Shown here piece after piece: positions 40,602 to 48,611 of a stretch of 64,000 bases of DNA. Under the pieces are notes generated by a model. The model was not told the DNA's origin. It worked only from the letters and a program-made list of their open reading frames with translations, and did no database searches. Location of the stretch: assembly GCF_002080455.1 (NCBI RefSeq), contig NZ_CP020555.1, forward strand, positions 7,244,501 to 7,308,500. The letters are read 5' to 3'. This stretch comes from Streptomyces sp. Sge12 (GTDB taxonomy: Bacteria; Actinomycetota; Actinomycetes; Streptomycetales; Streptomycetaceae). How positions within the stretch are numbered: position 1 is the first letter of the stretch; each line of letters starts with the position of its first letter. Both the position numbers and the translations under genes were made by a program.

Positions 40602-40926
40602 CGGGCTGCCACCCCGCCGACCGGTAGGTGAGCGCGGAGTCGTCGTTCGGGCAGCGTTCGGGCAAGGGGGTGGGGTCCTGGACGTCGAGCACGGGGTACG
40701 CGTAGTCGCACTGCCCGCACACCACCCGGTCGAAGTCGGCGAAGGCGTCCCCGGCCAGGCCCATGTACGAACGGCCGTCGCCCCGCTCGGCGCCGCCCGG
40801 CCCGTCCTCGTCGGGCCCTGCCGGCCGCTGCCCGCCGGCCGCGTCGATCTCGTGTTCAGGTGCCAACGGACCCGCCCCCCGTTCCGTGCCGTGCAGTGCT
40901 GTGCCCCGCCCCGCCCGCTCCAGCAC
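40591..40926 (-). CDS. Small zinc-ribbon/rubredoxin-like protein, first gene of CHAT operon
   Basis: A 111-residue frame with an acidic, Gly/Pro-rich N-terminus and a C-terminal domain VVCGQCDYAYPVLDVQDPTP followed by LPERCPNDDSALTYRSAGWQ. The CxxC and a later cysteine could bind a metal, but the fourth ligand is not clearly cysteine. The start is uncertain: GTG 40926 is the longest, TTG 40866 and ATG 40764 are alternatives, none with a good ribosome-binding site. Its stop lies 11 bases inside the membrane-protein gene, indicating translational coupling. It probably acts as a small adaptor or sensor. Confidence 0.6.
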   Translation of the reverse strand: MLERAGRGTALHGTERGAGPLAPEHEIDAAGGQRPAGPDEDGPGGAERGDGRSYMGLAGDAFADFDRVVCGQCDYAYPVLDVQDPTPLPERCPNDDSALTYRSAGWQPGAE

Positions 40927-41111
40927 ACCGCCGAACGGGGCCGCTGTCCAGAGGGCCGGACGGGGTCGGACGGGGCCGGATGGGGGGACGCGGTGGCCGC
41001 CCCGGAAAAATCCTCGAAGAATCTTCCCGGAGCTGTCGATCCGGGTGTCTCCCGTTCGACGCAGGGGTGAGAGGCGGGGAACGGCCCCGCCCTCCCGACC
41101 GAGGAGTCACC

Positions 41112-41471
41112 ATGCCGCGCTTCCTGACGATGATCCGCATCAACGAGCAGGACCTGCCCACCGACACCGCCTTCCCGCCCGAGTTCGAGCAGCGCATGGG
41201 CGCCCTCCTGGAGGAGATCACCAAGGCCGGCGTCATGCTCGACACCGCCGGGCTGCTCCCCACCTCCGAGGCGACCCGCCTCAGCTGGTCCGGCGGGAAG
41301 ATCAGCTACACCGACGGCCCCTTCACCGAGACCAAGGAGGTCGTCGGCGGCTACTCCCTCAGCCAGTGCAAGGACAAGGCCGAGGCCATCGAGTGGACCC
41401 GGCGCTTCCTGGAGATCCACCCGGTGGAATGGAAGGTCAGCGCCGAGGTCCGGGAGATCCAGGAGATGTGA
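41112..41471 (+). CDS. YCII-related DGPF-domain protein
   Basis: A 119-residue protein with the DGPFTE motif (ISYTDGPFTETKEVVGGYSL) of the YCII-related DGPF family and the usual opening RFLTMIRINEQDLPT and closing HPVEWKVSAEVREI. ATG 41112 has GAGGAG upstream. It lies 79 bp before an ECF42 sigma factor gene; DGPF genes and ECF42 genes are known to be adjacent and the sigma factor usually controls the DGPF gene. Its own activity is not known. Confidence 0.92.
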   Translation: MPRFLTMIRINEQDLPTDTAFPPEFEQRMGALLEEITKAGVMLDTAGLLPTSEATRLSWSGGKISYTDGPFTETKEVVGGYSLSQCKDKAEAIEWTRRFLEIHPVEWKVSAEVREIQEM

Positions 41472-41550
41472 CCCCGCGCTCCCGCGCCGGGATGTGATCC
41501 CCGCGCCGCCGCGCCGCGTTTGCCCTGCCTCGTCACGGCTGCTCTGATGG

Positions 41551-42786
41551 GTGGCCGTGACGGCAGTGAGTGCGGCCCAGGCGGTCGAAGCGGTGTTCAG
41601 GATCGAGTCCGCGCGCATCATCGCGGGTGTCGCCCGGATCGTGCGGGACGTCGGCATCGCCGAGGAGATCGCACAGGACGCCCTCGTCGCGGCGCTGGAG
41701 CAGTGGCCGCAGGCGGGCATCCCGGACCGGCCGGGTGCCTGGCTCATGACCACCGCCAAACACCGCGCGATCGACCTCGTCCGCCGCAAGGAGACGTACG
41801 CGCGCAAGCTCGCGGAGGTCGGCCGGAGCCTGGAGGACGTACCGCCGCCCGCCGAACCGGCCGACCCCGGGGACATCGACGACGACCTGCTGCGCCTGAT
41901 CTTCACCTCCTGCCACCCCGTCCTCGCCACCGAGGCCCGGATCGCGCTCACCCTGCGCCTGATGGGAGGGCTGACCACCCAGGAGATCGCCCGCGCCTTC
42001 CTCACCTCCGAGGCCACCGTCGCCCAGCGCATCGTCCGGGCGAAGCGGGCCCTGGCCAAGGCCGGAGTGCCCTTCGAGGTCCCGTACGGCGCCGATCGCG
42101 AGGCACGGCTGTCCTCGGTCCTGGAGGTCATCTACCTGGTCTTCAACGAGGGGTACTCGGCCACCGCGGGGGACGACCTCGTCCGCCCCGCCCTGTGCGA
42201 GGACGCCCTGCGCCTGGCCCGCGTACTGGCCGCCCTGATGCCCAAGGAGCCGGAGGTGCACGGTCTGGCCGCACTGCTGGAGTTCCAGGCCTCCCGGATC
42301 GCCACCCGCACCGGCCCCGACGGGGAACCGGTGCTGCTCGCCGACCAGAACCGGGCCCGGTGGAACCGCATGCTCATCCACCGGGGCGCCCGGGCGCTCG
42401 GCCACGCGGGCAACGGCCCGTACTCCGTGCAGGCCGCCATCGCGGGCTGCCACGCGGCGGCGGTCCGCTACGAGGACACGGACTGGCCGAGGATCGCCGC
42501 GCTCTACGGACGCCTCGTCCAGCTGGTCCCGTCCCCGGTGGTGGAGCTCAACCGGGCCGTCGCCGTCTCCATGGCCGAGGGACCGGCGGCGGCCCTGCCG
42601 CTGGTCGACGCCCTGGCGGCCGAACCGGCCCTGAGCGCCTACCACTTGCTGCCGAGCGTACGGGGAGACCTGCTGGCACGGCTGGGCCGGACGCAGGAGG
42701 CCCGGGCGGAGTTCGAGCGGGCGGCCGCGCTCACGCACAACGCACAGGAACGCACCCTCCTGCTGGGCCGCGCGGCCCGGCTCTGA
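41551..42786 (+). CDS. ECF42-type RNA polymerase sigma factor
   Basis: A 411-residue sigma factor with a short region 2 (about 15-80, IAQDALVAALEQWP and PGAWLMTTAKHRAIDLVRR), region 4 (about 125-175, LTLRLMGGLTTQEIARAFLT and TVAQRIVRAKRAL) and a long C-terminal extension of helical TPR-like repeats (about 180-411, MPKEPEVHGLAALLEFQASR). That extension and the neighbouring DGPF protein define group ECF42, which has no anti-sigma factor and is thought to be controlled through the extension. The GTG start at 41551 is the first that precedes recognisable sequence. Confidence 0.92.
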   Translation: MAVTAVSAAQAVEAVFRIESARIIAGVARIVRDVGIAEEIAQDALVAALEQWPQAGIPDRPGAWLMTTAKHRAIDLVRRKETYARKLAEVGRSLEDVPPPAEPADPGDIDDDLLRLIFTSCHPVLATEARIALTLRLMGGLTTQEIARAFLTSEATVAQRIVRAKRALAKAGVPFEVPYGADREARLSSVLEVIYLVFNEGYSATAGDDLVRPALCEDALRLARVLAALMPKEPEVHGLAALLEFQASRIATRTGPDGEPVLLADQNRARWNRMLIHRGARALGHAGNGPYSVQAAIAGCHAAAVRYEDTDWPRIAALYGRLVQLVPSPVVELNRAVAVSMAEGPAAALPLVDALAAEPALSAYHLLPSVRGDLLARLGRTQEARAEFERAAALTHNAQERTLLLGRAARL

Positions 42787-42810
42787 CTCCGCGCCGGATC
42801 ATCGACGCAG

Positions 42811-42838
42811 CCGTGGCCGTGGCCGTGGCCGTGGCCGT
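42811..42838. repeat. Hexanucleotide repeat (CCGTGG)4 in a possible TetR remnant
   Basis: CCGTGG is repeated four times plus a partial unit between the convergent sigma-factor and condensation-domain genes. Read on the plus strand from 42786 the surrounding codons give TPRRIIDAAVAVAVAVAVVD ADG, which resembles the first helix of a TetR regulator lengthened by the repeat, followed by LRRLSR in another frame. Confidence 0.5.
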
Positions 42839-42868
42839 CGTCGACGCCGACGGCCGGCCTGCGGCGGC

Positions 42869-44347
42869 TCAGCCGCGCCGTGCGAAGGCGGCCACATCCA
42901 GCGGGGTGTGGAGGGGTCGGCGCGGCGCCGTCAGCGCGATGGGGCGGCGGAAGCCGCCGGACCGGGCGATCTCCTGCACCGTGAGGCGCAGCGCCTCCTG
43001 GAAGTCGCCCATGGTCCGGCGGGCCGCCGGGGTGTCGACGTAGAGGGAGTTCATGTGCATCCCGTCCGCGTCCCGCTGGAACCACGAACAGGCCCCGTTG
43101 GCGCGTGCCGACCACACATGGGTGGTGGGCCGCCACTCGTCGTGGCGCTCGGCGCCGGGGCACTTGCGCATGTCGATGTACGAGAAGAAGTTCACCGGGT
43201 GCGGCCAGGAGCGGGCGGCGAACTCCTCGGGCGCCAGCAACTCCCACGCCCGGACGAACGGCACGTCGAGATGGCTCATCATCTCGCCGAAACCCGCCCG
43301 GACCGAGGCCATGACCTGGGCGAAGTCCCGTCCGGGCGAGGCGTCGAACTCGATGGGCAGGGTGTTGACGAACCACCCCACCGAATGCGCCCAGGTGTCC
43401 CGGCCGCGCTCGCTGACCGGCATGAGGCCGCGGTAGACGCCCGGGCCGCCGGCCTCGCGCAGGCAGACGGCGACCGAGGCGAGCACCCCCATGAACGGCT
43501 TGCCGTCGACCGCCAGACACGTCTTCTCGAACACCTCGGCCTCGGCGGCGTCCAGGAGGGTGGAGGCCTCGTTGACGATCGGGTACATCCGGCCCGGCTC
43601 GACACCCAGGTCGAGGGGGAAGCGGGGGAAGAACTCACCCGCCGGCCCCATGAACGCCTTCCAGTAGTCCAGCCGTTCGTCGCGGGCGTCGATGGACAGG
43701 TAGCGGCGGCGCTGCTCCTCGGCGAAGTCGAGGTAGCTGGGCGCGGGCGGCAGTTCGACGTCCTCGCCGCGGCGCAGGGCCTCGTAGCCGGTCGACACCT
43801 CGCGGGCCACGATCGGCATCGACATGCCGTCGCAGACGATGTGGTCGAAGGCGAGGTAGACCGTCGAGGAGTCCTCGCGCACCACCGCACCCATGATGAA
43901 CAGCGGCCAGGAGAGGGTGTCGATGCTCCGCTTGAAGCGCTCGACGAGGAACTCGCCCAGCCCCTCGGAGGTCCCGAACTCACCCACCTGCCGGGCTTCG
44001 AGAGCCAGTCCGGCAGGGTCGAACGGCTCGCACGCCACCTCGCCGGCGAGACGGCGGAACGCACACCGCAGGACCTCGTGCCGCTGCACGAAGGAGAGCA
44101 GGGACTGTGCCAGGGCCTGCTCGTCCAGGGGCCCGGCCACCTCGAAGGTCACCGCCACCCAGGACGCGACGGGGTCGTCGGCGGCCCTGCTCTCCTCGGC
44201 GACGGTGAAGTGCTTGTCCTGGTTGAAGGACGCCTTCCTGCCCGCCGGATCACCCGTGCCGGCGGCCTCCGCCGCCGCGGACGTGAGCCGCCACTCCACC
44301 ACACGCCCCGGTGCCATGTGGTGCATCTCCAGAGGAAACTGCCGCAT
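42869..44347 (-). CDS. Stand-alone condensation-domain acyltransferase
   Basis: A 492-residue protein of the condensation/acyltransferase superfamily. The active-site motif appears as DHIVCDG (the family's HHxxxDG with the first His replaced and the catalytic second His kept). Also visible are QRHEVLRCAFRR and VGWFVNTLPIEFD near the latch and floor regions. It contains no adenylation or carrier domain and none is nearby, so it is an autonomous ligase or acyltransferase that joins two substrates through an amide or ester bond, or a truncated or transferred piece of an NRPS pathway. The ATG at 44347 has AAGGG upstream. It is convergent with the ECF42 gene. Confidence 0.88.
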   Translation of the reverse strand: MRQFPLEMHHMAPGRVVEWRLTSAAAEAAGTGDPAGRKASFNQDKHFTVAEESRAADDPVASWVAVTFEVAGPLDEQALAQSLLSFVQRHEVLRCAFRRLAGEVACEPFDPAGLALEARQVGEFGTSEGLGEFLVERFKRSIDTLSWPLFIMGAVVREDSSTVYLAFDHIVCDGMSMPIVAREVSTGYEALRRGEDVELPPAPSYLDFAEEQRRRYLSIDARDERLDYWKAFMGPAGEFFPRFPLDLGVEPGRMYPIVNEASTLLDAAEAEVFEKTCLAVDGKPFMGVLASVAVCLREAGGPGVYRGLMPVSERGRDTWAHSVGWFVNTLPIEFDASPGRDFAQVMASVRAGFGEMMSHLDVPFVRAWELLAPEEFAARSWPHPVNFFSYIDMRKCPGAERHDEWRPTTHVWSARANGACSWFQRDADGMHMNSLYVDTPAARRTMGDFQEALRLTVQEIARSGGFRRPIALTAPRRPLHTPLDVAAFARRG

Positions 44348-44590
44348 ACCGTCATCCCTTCGCCCCCGAGTCAACCCCCAGGCCCTAACGACCCCCGGCC
44401 CGCTGAGGTGACGAAATCGCTCCGGTCGGGGTCCTGTTCGGTGCGCACCGGTCCTCCGCCGTGGACAACGGCCGGGCCTCGGCCCTCGGGTTCGGTTTCG
44501 GGCGGGTCGCCGACCGGCTGCCGGGGGTGATCGCCGAGACCGCGGGGGCCGCCGCGATCGCAGGGCCCGCGCGCGCCGGCGTCCGACGGG

Positions 44591-45349
44591 TCACTGGTCT
44601 GCGACGCGCCGCTCCAAGGGAGTTGCTACCGATGAGTTGCTCACACTGAACGTGACGCTTCCGGCCCGGTAGCGGTCGTCGGACCACTCGATCGGGCGGC
44701 CGGTGGCCGTCGCAGAGACGTGCCGCTGGCGCAGCAGCGGGCTGCCGCGGCGGATTTCCAGCAGCCGGGCGTCCTCACTGCCGGCCGAAAGGGCGTCGAT
44801 GAGGTGCTCGCCGTAGTGGGCGACGACCCCCGAGCCCTCGGCGAGGCTGTCCATGACGGAGCGGCAGTCCTCCGGCATCGCCTCGACGGCGGCCGCCACC
44901 CAGTCGGCGTAGGCCGTCCGCTCCACCATGGTGGGCTCCCCGTCCAGCAGCCGCAGCCGCAGCACGGACAGGACCTCCGTGCCCGGGGCCAGTGCGAGCC
45001 GGTCCGCCTCCTCGGCCGTCGCCGGCCTGCGGGTGCGGGACAGGAAGCGGCTGGCGGCCCGGTGCCCGAGCCCCTCGGCCCACTGGGCGAAGCTGTTGAG
45101 CTCGCCGAAGCTGTGCCGGCGTTCCCGGCGCAGGACGATGCGGCGCGCGCCCTGGCGGGAACCGATCAGCCCCTCCGCGGCGAGGGTGGCCACCGCCTGG
45201 CGGACCGTTCCGCGCGATGCGGACCAGCGCGCCGCCAGATCGCTCTCCGAGGGCAGGTGCGCCCCCACCGGGAGCTCGCCCGAGAGGATCTCCCGGCGCA
45301 GTGCCTCGGCGATCTCCAGGTACCTGACCGTGCCCGCGCTCGTGCTCAT
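44591..45349 (-). CDS. GntR/HutC-family regulator with UTRA domain
   Basis: A 252-residue regulator. The N-terminal winged HTH (about residues 10-75) is GntR type (LSGELPVGAHLPSESDLAAR, SRGTVRQAVATLAAEGLIGS). The C-terminal UTRA domain (about 95-240) has LAPGTEVLSVLRLRLLDGEP and PIEWSDDRYRAGSVTFSV, the usual small-molecule pocket. The ATG at 45347-45349 has GAAGGG upstream. It is divergent from the ABC importer that begins at 45583, with a HutC-like inverted repeat between, so it probably senses the imported compound and controls uptake. Confidence 0.92.
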   Translation of the reverse strand: MSTSAGTVRYLEIAEALRREILSGELPVGAHLPSESDLAARWSASRGTVRQAVATLAAEGLIGSRQGARRIVLRRERRHSFGELNSFAQWAEGLGHRAASRFLSRTRRPATAEEADRLALAPGTEVLSVLRLRLLDGEPTMVERTAYADWVAAAVEAMPEDCRSVMDSLAEGSGVVAHYGEHLIDALSAGSEDARLLEIRRGSPLLRQRHVSATATGRPIEWSDDRYRAGSVTFSVSNSSVATPLERRVADQ

Positions 45350-45538
45350 GCCCTTCGCCCCCTGATCGCCGTGTGCCGGCGGTGCCGCGCCGGAATCGCT
45401 CTGCACCGGTCTCCCATGATCATTCCAACAGGTTCTGTCACGGCTTCTTCCGGTCATTGTTCTCTCTTCGTCGAGCCGTGCTCCCCGGGACAGGCGCCGT
45501 TCACCGTCCGTACAGCGGGCCCGGGCGAACTGGAGCCA

Positions 45539-45554
45539 ACTTGTTCAGACAAGT
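45539..45554. promoter_or_regulatory. HutC-like operator before the ABC importer
   Basis: ACTTGT (45539-45544) and ACAAGT (45549-45554) are perfect arms around TCAG. The core GT-T-CA-G-AC fits the GT-n-TA-n-AC pattern of HutC-type GntR regulators. It ends 28 bp before the binding-protein start. Confidence 0.6.
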
Positions 45555-45582
45555 GAACCCACCCTCGTCTCCGGGAGAGACC

Positions 45583-46746
45583 GTGCTCAGTTCCTCCGCC
45601 CGTCGCGGTGCGGCCGTACTGCTCAGCGCCGCCGTACTCACCACGCTCACCGCGTGTGGTGCCGCACCCGACCAGAAGTCCGGCGGCGCCGACGGCGCCA
45701 AGAACGGCGTGCAGCCGGGTGCCGCGACCTCGGTCGCCGACTTCGGTTCCTTGGAGGCCCTCGCCGCCGCCGCGCAGAAGGAGGGCGAGCTCAATGTGAT
45801 CGCGCTGCCGCCGGACTGGGCGAACTACGGCGAGATCATCAAGGCCTTCGAGGCCAAGTACAAGATCAAGGTGAACAGCGAGAACCCGGACGCCTCCAGC
45901 GCCGACGAGATCGCCGCCGTCAAGTCCCGCAAAGGCCAGAAGCGCGCCCCCGACGTCCTCGACCTCGGCATCGCCTTCGCCCGCAGCGGCGCCGCGGAGA
46001 ACCTCTTCGCCCCGTACAAGGTCACCGCCTGGGACAAGATCCCCGCCGGCCAGAAGGACGCCGACGGCCGCTGGACCAACGACTACGGCGGCTACGTCTC
46101 CATCGGCTGCGACGCCGCCCGCATCCCCACCTGCCCGCAGACCTTCGCCGATCTCCTCAAGCCCGAGTACAAGGGCAAGGTCGCCCTCAACGGCAACCCC
46201 ACCAAGTCCGGCTCGGCCTTCGGCGGCGTGTACGCGGCCTCCCTCGCCAACAAGGGCTCCTTCGCCGACATCCAGCCCGGCATCGACTTCTTCGGTCAGC
46301 TGAAGAAGAGCGGGAACTTCATCCCGGTCGAGTCCACCCCGGCCACCGTGGAGAAGGGCGAGACGCCCATCTCCATCGACTGGGACTACCTGAACGCCGG
46401 GTACGCCGACCAGTTCAAGGGCAAGGGCGTCGACTGGAAGGTCGCCGTCCCCACCGACGGCGTCTACGCCCAGTACTACTCGCAGGCCATCAACAAGGAG
46501 GCCCCGAACCCGGCGGCCGCCCGCCTGTGGCTGGAGTTCCTCTACAGCGCCGAGGGCCAGAACCTCTGGCTGAAGGGGTACGCCCGCCCGGTGCTGCTCC
46601 CCGGCATGACCCAGGACGGCACCGCCGACCAGGCCGCCGTCGCCAAGCTCCCGCAGGTCCAGGGCACCCCGGCCTTCCCCGCCTCCGAGGAGCTCGACAA
46701 GGCCAAGGCCACCCTCGCCGAGAAGTGGGACAAGGCCCTCTCCTGA
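45583..46746 (+). CDS. ABC importer substrate-binding lipoprotein
   Basis: A 387-residue extracytoplasmic binding lipoprotein. The signal peptide has a lipobox ending LTTLTAC at about residue 25. The mature part shows the type-1 extracellular binding-protein pattern: AAQKEGELNVIALPPDWANY, GEIIKAFEAKYKIKVNSEN, APDVLDLG, YSQAINKEAPNPAAARLWLE. This pattern is used for iron, thiamine, polyamine, 2-aminoethylphosphonate and related ligands; the ligand here is not decidable from sequence alone. The GTG at 45583 has GGGAGAG upstream. It is first of a five-gene operon with two permeases, an ATPase and a HAD phosphatase; overlap with the next gene is one base (TGATG). Confidence 0.9.
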   Translation: MLSSSARRGAAVLLSAAVLTTLTACGAAPDQKSGGADGAKNGVQPGAATSVADFGSLEALAAAAQKEGELNVIALPPDWANYGEIIKAFEAKYKIKVNSENPDASSADEIAAVKSRKGQKRAPDVLDLGIAFARSGAAENLFAPYKVTAWDKIPAGQKDADGRWTNDYGGYVSIGCDAARIPTCPQTFADLLKPEYKGKVALNGNPTKSGSAFGGVYAASLANKGSFADIQPGIDFFGQLKKSGNFIPVESTPATVEKGETPISIDWDYLNAGYADQFKGKGVDWKVAVPTDGVYAQYYSQAINKEAPNPAAARLWLEFLYSAEGQNLWLKGYARPVLLPGMTQDGTADQAAVAKLPQVQGTPAFPASEELDKAKATLAEKWDKALS

Positions 46747-47636
46747 TGTCCTCCACCACCGACTCCCGCGCCGCCGACGGCACCCGCCGCCGGCGGCGCG
46801 GCCCGCGCACCTGGCTCGCGACCCTCCCGCTGCTCGCTTTCACCGGCCTGTGCTTCGGCATCCCGCTCGGAGCCATGGCCTACGGCGCGGTCACCCGCAC
46901 CGACCCGGCGAGCGGCGCCACCCAGGTGACCGGTGAGCACCTCGCCCGGTCCCTCCAGGGCCCCTACCTGGGCTCCCTCATCGGTAGCGTCCAGCTCTCC
47001 GCCCTCACCGCACTCGTCGGCGGCGTCCTGGGCGTGGTGATCGCGCAGGCCGTGGTCACCTCCCGCTCGGCGGGCCTGCGCAGCGCCGCGCTGACCGCCT
47101 CCGGCGTGCTCGCCAACTTCGGCGGCGTACCCCTCGCGTTCGCCTTCATCGCCACCGTGGGGATCTCCGGCGTCGTCACCCGGCTCGCCGACCTCACCTC
47201 CCTCGGCTGGAACCTGTACTCCTTCACCGGCCTCACCGTGGTCTACCTGTACTTCCTGATCCCGCTGATGGTGCTGGTGATCGCCCCTGCCCTGGACGGG
47301 CTGCGCCCCCAGTGGCGCGAGGCCGCCCAGAGCAGCGGAGCCACCGGACGGCAGTTCTGGCGCCACGTCGGCCTGCCCGTGCTCGCGCCCTCCCTGCTCG
47401 GCGGGTTCGTCCTGCTCTTCGGTACCGCCTTCGCCGCCCACGCCACCGCCGCAGCCCTCGTCGGCGGCTCCGTCCCCCTGGTCACGCTCAAGATCGCGGA
47501 CGCGCTGTCCGGGAACGTGCTCACCGGCCAGGAGAACGTGGCGCTCGCCCTCGGCCTCGACATGATCCTGATCGCCGGCCTGGTCATGGCGATCTACCTG
47601 CCCCTCCAGCGACGGAGCGCCCGATGGCTGCGATGA
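46746..47636 (+). CDS. ABC importer permease subunit 1
   Basis: A 296-residue inner-membrane permease with about six helices beginning LATLPLLAFTGLCFGIPLGA. The conserved cytoplasmic EAA-type loop is visible as REAAQSSGATGRQFWRHVGLP (about residues 195-215), the contact for the ATPase. The start ATG at 46746 overlaps the binding-protein stop as TGATG. The neighbouring permease overlaps this gene by 13 bases. It forms the channel half with the second permease. Confidence 0.92.
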   Translation: MSSTTDSRAADGTRRRRRGPRTWLATLPLLAFTGLCFGIPLGAMAYGAVTRTDPASGATQVTGEHLARSLQGPYLGSLIGSVQLSALTALVGGVLGVVIAQAVVTSRSAGLRSAALTASGVLANFGGVPLAFAFIATVGISGVVTRLADLTSLGWNLYSFTGLTVVYLYFLIPLMVLVIAPALDGLRPQWREAAQSSGATGRQFWRHVGLPVLAPSLLGGFVLLFGTAFAAHATAAALVGGSVPLVTLKIADALSGNVLTGQENVALALGLDMILIAGLVMAIYLPLQRRSARWLR

Positions 47637-48607
47637 CCCCGACCTCCCGGTACACCGAAGGCGCCGAGACCCGCCAGGACGGCCAGGACGCCCAGGTCGC
47701 CCGGGGCTCTCAGGACGCCCGGAGCACCGGCACCGGCACCGGCACCCCGGCACGGGCCACGGCCCGGCGGCCCCGTCCCCGGATCTGGCGCGGGGCCGTC
47801 CTCGCCCTGGCCGGCGCCTACTTCATCGTCCCGCTCGTCGCCTCGTTCGTCTTCACCGTGCACGTGCCCGGCCGGGGCATCACCTTCGAGGCGTACACCG
47901 AGCTGCTCTCCGCCGACGGCTTCACCGAGAGCCTGCTGCTCTCCCTCGGCCTCGCCGCCGCGACGATCGCGCTGTCGCTGCTGCTCGCCGTGCCCGCCCT
48001 GGTGGCCGTACGCATCGGCTCCCCGCGGCTGCGCCCGGTCGTCGAGGTGATGTGCATGCTGCCGCTGGTGGTGCCGCCGATCGCCCTCGTCACCGGCATC
48101 ACCACCGTGCTCCGCTGGGGACCGGACCACCTGTCGCGGACCCCGCTCTACCAGACCTTCATCGCCGTCCAGAACGAGAACTTCCCCGTCGTCCTGGTCC
48201 TCGCGTACACGGTCCTGGCGCTCCCCTTCGTCTACCGCTCGCTCGACGCGGGCCTGCGCGCCGTCGACGTACCGACCCTGGTCGAGGCCGCCCGCAGCTG
48301 CGGCGCCAGCTGGCCGTACGTCGTCCTTCGCGTGCTGCTGCCGAACCTGCGGGCCTCGCTCGCCGGCGCCAGCTTCCTCACCCTGGCCCTGGTGCTCGGG
48401 GAGTTCACCATCGCCTCCCTCCTCGGGTTCCGGCCCTTCGCCGTGTGGATCGTCTCGATCTCCGGGGCACAGGCCCGGATGTCGGTGGCCGTCTCCATCC
48501 TCAGCCTCCTGATCACCTGGCTGCTGCTGATCGCCCTCTCCCGGGCCGGGACCACCCCCTCCACCGCCGCGGCCGCACCCGCCACCACCTCCCGCAAGGA
48601 GCCCTGA
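47624..48607 (+). CDS. ABC importer permease subunit 2
   Basis: A 327-residue permease with an N-terminal Arg/Thr/Gly-rich tail of about 50 residues and then about six helices starting AVLALAGAYFIVPLVASFVF. The EAA-type loop reads VEAARSCGASWPYVVLRVLLP. The ATG at 47624 is chosen because GGAG lies six bases upstream; the next ATG at 47633 overlaps the previous stop as ATGA and is a possible alternative. It pairs with the first permease. Confidence 0.9.
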   Translation: MAAMTPTSRYTEGAETRQDGQDAQVARGSQDARSTGTGTGTPARATARRPRPRIWRGAVLALAGAYFIVPLVASFVFTVHVPGRGITFEAYTELLSADGFTESLLLSLGLAAATIALSLLLAVPALVAVRIGSPRLRPVVEVMCMLPLVVPPIALVTGITTVLRWGPDHLSRTPLYQTFIAVQNENFPVVLVLAYTVLALPFVYRSLDAGLRAVDVPTLVEAARSCGASWPYVVLRVLLPNLRASLAGASFLTLALVLGEFTIASLLGFRPFAVWIVSISGAQARMSVAVSILSLLITWLLLIALSRAGTTPSTAAAAPATTSRKEP

Positions 48608-48611
48608 GTCC

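Noticed and set aside
42811..42838. CRISPR-like or mobile-element repeat
   Set aside because: Only a hexamer microsatellite; no spacers, cas genes or inverted terminal repeats.
44374..44590. Small gene between the condensation and GntR genes
   Set aside because: A protein-like stretch (GRASALGFGFGRVADRLPGV) is open on the plus strand but has no clear start, is overlapped by the GntR 3' end and matches no family.
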